From Saccoglossus kowalevskii (taxonomy: Eukaryota > Hemichordata > Enteropneusta > Harrimaniidae), in the NCBI RefSeq assembly GCF_000003605.2, contig NW_003122910.1, forward strand, positions 545,694 through 594,579: 48,886 bases of DNA, read 5' to 3'. Within the stretch, counting starts at the first letter, position 1; every line of letters begins with the position of its first letter. A program made the position numbers and the translations under genes. The notes below the pieces were generated by a model that saw nothing but the letters and a program-made list of their open reading frames with translations, did no database searches and had not been told where the DNA came from. Shown here in pieces: positions 45,241 through 48,886 of this stretch.

Positions 45241-46714
45241 TAAAACGTACTTCTTTGATGTAACTAATTATTTCTCGCCTGCGTGTAACAATTATAACGA
45301 CCATACACATATTCAGTTAATATTAGATTATAAGCCTTTCCTAGTAAGGAAGATACTACAGTGAAAAATTGAATAAAACGTATTTTCTACCTCATCTGTA
45401 TTCCGAATACTTGAAATGTTTGCAAACTCATAACAAGTTCATTTTGATCAATCTATCAATTCCCCTCCCCCAAATCAAAGTGGATATGAAATACCCCAAC
45501 ATCACCTATAATCAACACAAGCATCTGAATTGTATCCCGAGTGTGCGCAATAAATCCAATTCCATAATTATGTTTCCCATTAAAAAGAAAGATTTATTAT
45601 TGAGTTGTCACCGGGTACAAGATTGTATTTTCTTTGCTGTGTAAATATTGATAATATAACCAGTGATTTATGTGAGAAACATAGATAAATAGTATTAACC
45701 AACTATCAATTCGTGAACATAAAACTCGAAATTTTGACAGAATCTAACCAACATTATTCCTTTATGTCACAACACCATAAGAAAAATTCATCATGTCAAG
45801 TGTGAATTGTTTGGTTGGCCACTTATAATGTGTTGTGCAACAAACAATTGAGAGTACTTCGGAGCACTGAAATGACTTTGTGTAAACGATAAATGTCACG
45901 GCGCTACAGTAAAATCGTTAATCTTCTCACCCTACCTTGACAGTGTTGCGTAGAACCGATATATAAGTTAATGTGACTCTTTACAACCGGTTCCGGTAAT
46001 TACACGTATACCCTAATAACACCTATCCGGAGAGTTCCCACAAATATAGTATATGGTTGACTAGATACCATATACTTATATTAACACCGAGAAACGCCAT
46101 TGATCATGACAATCGATCATATCCCATAATATATCAATGCGTATACCTCCAGTAACATGTTTATACGAATTTAACTGATTGCTAAAAATTACTCGTCAGT
46201 ACAATACTGTTGAAAAAATAACGCAACCCCGGGCGTGGTCTTTCTAACAACAGGACGATAGTTTTATTTTAACTTTTTTACATTATCTTCATTTTGACTG
46301 AGCTACTAATTGCGTAACACTAAGACATTGGATTAGAGTGATTACGTAACCATATATAACCTAAAATTGTTCACCATATAATTCATTGCCATGTAAATAT
46401 TTTTCCCTGAATTTATTATTAGTCCACCACCTCCTAGCAGCGTATCAATTGGAGTACAAACTTGCCCACAAGACGTCTTTCAATTGTCACTGAATGCCGC
46501 GAGTCGTAAACGTATACAATTTAACAGTCATTCAAATGCAAGGGATGCTATACCGTAAATAATAACTCGGCAAATTCGTGATTACACCCTGGGGGAACAA
46601 CGACTGTTTTCTCGAGAAATAAGACGGCTGTGTAATTTACAATATAAGAAGGCGAGAAAAAAACGCGCTGGTTGTGTAAAAGCCAATAACTGCATTAGTA
46701 ACACAACAGCACAG
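45241..46714. other. Unannotated DNA
   Basis: The plus frame at 45369-45644 (91 codons) begins at a non-ATG codon and is rich in Lys, Asn and Ile as chance frames here are. No RNA gene or repeat is seen. Confidence 0.45.
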
Positions 46715-46733
46715 GTCATAGCGCCCTCTATTT
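46715..46733 (-). promoter_or_regulatory. CTCF-like core motif
   Basis: The complement of gtcatagcgccctctattt reads aaatagagggcgctatgac, with the AGAGGGCGCTA core of the bilaterian CTCF motif. A second core lies 160 bp away in the same orientation. Confidence 0.3.
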
Positions 46734-46872
46734 CATTTATCTATACAAGTTCTTATAGATTCCCGTACAGCGTGAAGCCCATGACACGTGTCTATCTAAT
46801 GTGAAATGAATGAATTGCTATGCAATCACACTTGTATAGTAAATACCTCACGCAATTGAGGATAGTTTTCCC

Positions 46873-46914
46873 GGCGGTATATGAGCGCCCCTAGAGAGCT
46901 GTTCATATACCACC
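46873..46914. promoter_or_regulatory. Hairpin enclosing a CTCF-like core
   Basis: ggcggtatatgagc pairs with gttcatataccacc over 14 bp with two wobble-compatible differences and a 14-base loop. The loop and inner stem carry agcgcccctaga, whose complement tctaggggcgct resembles the CTCF core with one G fewer. Confidence 0.5.
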
Positions 46915-47401
46915 TCTGTCCCATCACGCCCGGTAAGGTCAACTGCGCAGGTTTCAATTAAATCATAGTTTCACGAAAGTAAAGCATGATCTGGCATTAA
47001 ATCGATTAATCGGATTTCTCTACAATAATTTTAACCCGATTTGGAATCTCCCTTCATCTGTTGCTGAATTTATTAGACACATTTACATTTACTGTGACAC
47101 CCTAGAAGATTTGAGACGCTAAGACTGTCCAGAATGACACTTTATTTTCGGAGTATGACAGGAAAGGAATTACTGATTGTAATAAATACTGGTATTTGAC
47201 AAGAGAACAGCGAGTGAACTAGTACTGTGTTTTATTATCGTCTTATTCATTAATTACAGCAGAGAACGTGACCTCATGTTCGTGGTCAATATAAAATGGG
47301 TGGCAAATACCAAATAATTGACTAAGCAGTTTCAATCAAACAAATGATTAAAAATGGATTATTCCCCCCAATAAACAACTAGTTTCAACATTATAGAAAC
47401 A
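46915..47401. other. Unannotated DNA
   Basis: No gene or repeat is recognised before the promoter-like block. Confidence 0.45.
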
Positions 47402-47640
47402 GTGCTACATTTTTCCCGCCAGTATTATTCAGGTGGGTGGGCGGATGTGAATAAACCGATGCATGACGGTATATCCGCATGGTCGATTTCACTCGGCAGT
47501 TTCCTCCACAGATCCACACTTGGTATTTGCTCGGCTGTACTTAGGCAGAGAAAGCAGTATGTAAGAAGGATGTTTTGCCTCGTTCTATTGGTCAGAATAG
47601 TGATACCACAACGAGCGCGCTATTGGCTGCCCACGTCATA
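47402..47640 (+). promoter_or_regulatory. Candidate TATA-less promoter with CCAAT boxes and UPRE-like site
   Basis: The block is GC-richer than its flanks. It has two inverted CCAAT boxes (attgg at 47587-47591 and 47622-47626) and, six bases after the second, ccacgtcat, the complement of ATGACGTGG, which contains the UPRE site TGACGTGG bound by ATF6/XBP1-type factors. CCAAT next to CCACG also recalls ER-stress elements, though the spacing (four bases) matches neither standard form exactly. No TATA box is seen. The 79-codon frame across the block is likely incidental. Confidence 0.35.
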
Positions 47641-47649
47641 AGTAGACGA

Positions 47650-47781
47650 GAATAAGACAGTTGTATTCACGAGCGACGAATATCACAAACGGAAATTAAG
47701 AACTAAGCTAGTTGCATTGCCGTTGTGCTAAATAATATCTTGACAGTCAAGTTAGTTGAACTGAGAGGCAACTGAAATAGG
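47650..47781 (+). other. Candidate non-coding first exon with strong splice donor
   Basis: Starting roughly 10-30 bases after the CCAAT/UPRE cluster, this stretch contains no ATG and ends at aaatagg|gtaagt, with GT at 47782-47783 and a full match to the donor consensus. An ATG-free leader followed by an optimal donor is what a 5' UTR exon looks like. The start site is not fixed. The coding exons would lie beyond the right end of the window. Confidence 0.35.
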
Positions 47782-47783
47782 GT

Positions 47784-48560
47784 AAGTTTATTTCAATTGC
47801 TTGATAAAATACATAGTAGAATTACGTGTATTAATAACAGCATATATAATTCTCAGTGCGGATTTGACGCGTAACAGATTCAATCTTCACAAAATGAAAA
47901 CGTTCAATAATTGTGCTTTCTAGTGTGGCATGTTTAATCCACAATCTATACACAGTGACCTTCTCTCCAGCCAGAATCAGAGTAGTTCTATGTACATGGC
48001 GTCAAAAAAAAATATTGGGCGTTGCACAGTAGTTACCGCAATCACTGAAACATACGGGCAAGCGATAATGCAGCTTTTCACAATAATCCTTAACGTAAAA
48101 CGTAGCAGTAGAAACGTTTCATTTTAATATACCATTGAGACTCACAAAGTGATGAAAACGCTATCGGTAAGGGGATAAGCTTGCCTTGCGGTCGTGGAAG
48201 GGACGGGGTTAATTTATTGAAGTTTTAATGATTAGACCTTTTGACCGTCGAGTTAGAAGTGGGCTTTTGAGTGGGTGTATTCTTCGATGATGACTGGCGT
48301 GGAGTTTACAAGCAAACGGTTAATAGTACACATAGTTGGATTCAATATGAATTAATTGTCGGTGTGCTGTACATTATTTGTGTCGCTATGGTTGAACGTG
48401 GACAGTGTAGTACTAATCAAACGATTGAGTCACGGTGCTCCGTTGGCCCATAAGGTCTAATTAGCATGAACTTGACCGTCCACCAAACTTAACATTGACA
48501 GCGTCGCTTTGCATGCCAGTTCAATCCTTTGCCAGTACAAATCCATTCTATGTGTGTAGG
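47784..48560. other. Unannotated DNA (possible first intron)
   Basis: If the first exon is real this is intron sequence. A weak B-box-like ccagttcaatcctt lies at 48511-48524. Plus frames at 47930-48127 and 48271-48453 have no support. Confidence 0.4.
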
Positions 48561-48886
48561 GTATAGTTCTTGTAATGTTCTATACGTGTAACAAAATATC
48601 ACAATTATCGTGCGCGTAATTTCATATATCAGCAACAATATACTACAGTTCTCGTAACGTTCTATACTAGTAACAATATACCACAGTTCTCGTAATGTTG
48701 TAAACTAGTAACAATATACCACAGTTCTCGTAATGTTGTATACTAGTAACAATATGCCACAGTTCTCGTAACGGGCTATACATTGGCAACAATATACCAC
48801 AGTTCTCGTAATGTTCTATACAGTAACAATATGCCTCAGTTCTCGTAATGTTGTAAACTAGTAACAATATACCACAGTTATCGTAA
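48561..48886 (+). repeat. 37-40 bp satellite running off the window end
   Basis: The unit holds aacaatataccacagttctc, gtaatgtt and (g/c)tatactagt. The ccacag anchor or a variant is at 48643, 48681, 48719, 48757, 48797, 48834 and 48872. The first two units (from 48561) are diverged. The array is still in register at the last base, so its true length is unknown. Confidence 0.95.

Overview
This looks like a piece of nuclear genome from an animal, most likely a marine invertebrate. The DNA is about two-thirds A+T by eye and CpG is not visibly depleted, which argues against a vertebrate. There is no operon structure, there are many short tandem repeats, and there are tRNA-derived SINE-like heads and short palindromic elements. 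A mollusc or another lophotrochozoan is a guess from overall texture; no gene here fixes the taxon.

No complete protein-coding gene can be recognised. The longest open frames (118, 110, 107 and 104 codons) are about what chance gives in roughly 49 kb of such AT-rich DNA read in six frames, so frame length is not evidence of coding. I list only a few short frames with extra support, such as flanking splice-like signals or an internal repeat, all at low confidence.

Layout. 0-4.4 kb: unannotated DNA with one copy of a dispersed 'GCGACGACCACC' repeat, an X-box-like site and a tRNA-like SINE head. 4.4-5.4 kb: a second copy of the dispersed repeat, a well-spaced CCAAT/TATA/initiator promoter and a broken coding island, possibly a decayed retroelement gene. 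5.4-19 kb: mostly featureless, with a (TA)n tract, two retroelement 3' tails, a minisatellite with a CCA expansion, a pair of related dispersed fragments and several hairpins. 19.5-27.5 kb: a 20-bp satellite touching a foldback element, a second foldback element with an extra arm, two candidate exons and a 41-43 bp satellite of about ten units. 27.5-41 kb: mostly featureless, with SINE-like heads (one resembling tRNA-Cys), a near-perfect 72-bp tandem duplication inside a frame, and a GC-rich patch. 41.1-42.6 kb: a dense cluster of dispersed-repeat copies, a SINE-like head, a GACG microsatellite and a third foldback element. 44.3-45.2 kb: a 90-bp satellite with two alternating unit types. 46.7-46.9 kb: two CTCF-like cores, one in a hairpin. 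47.4-47.8 kb: the best candidate for a real gene start, with CCAAT boxes, a UPRE-like element, an ATG-free leader and a strong splice donor, pointing to a plus-strand gene that continues past the window. 48.56 kb to the end: a 37-40 bp satellite that runs off the window.

The window therefore reads as intergenic or intronic DNA shaped by small non-autonomous elements and tandem arrays. The two points of most interest are the foldback family (three loci) and the dispersed GCGACGACCACC repeat (five loci).
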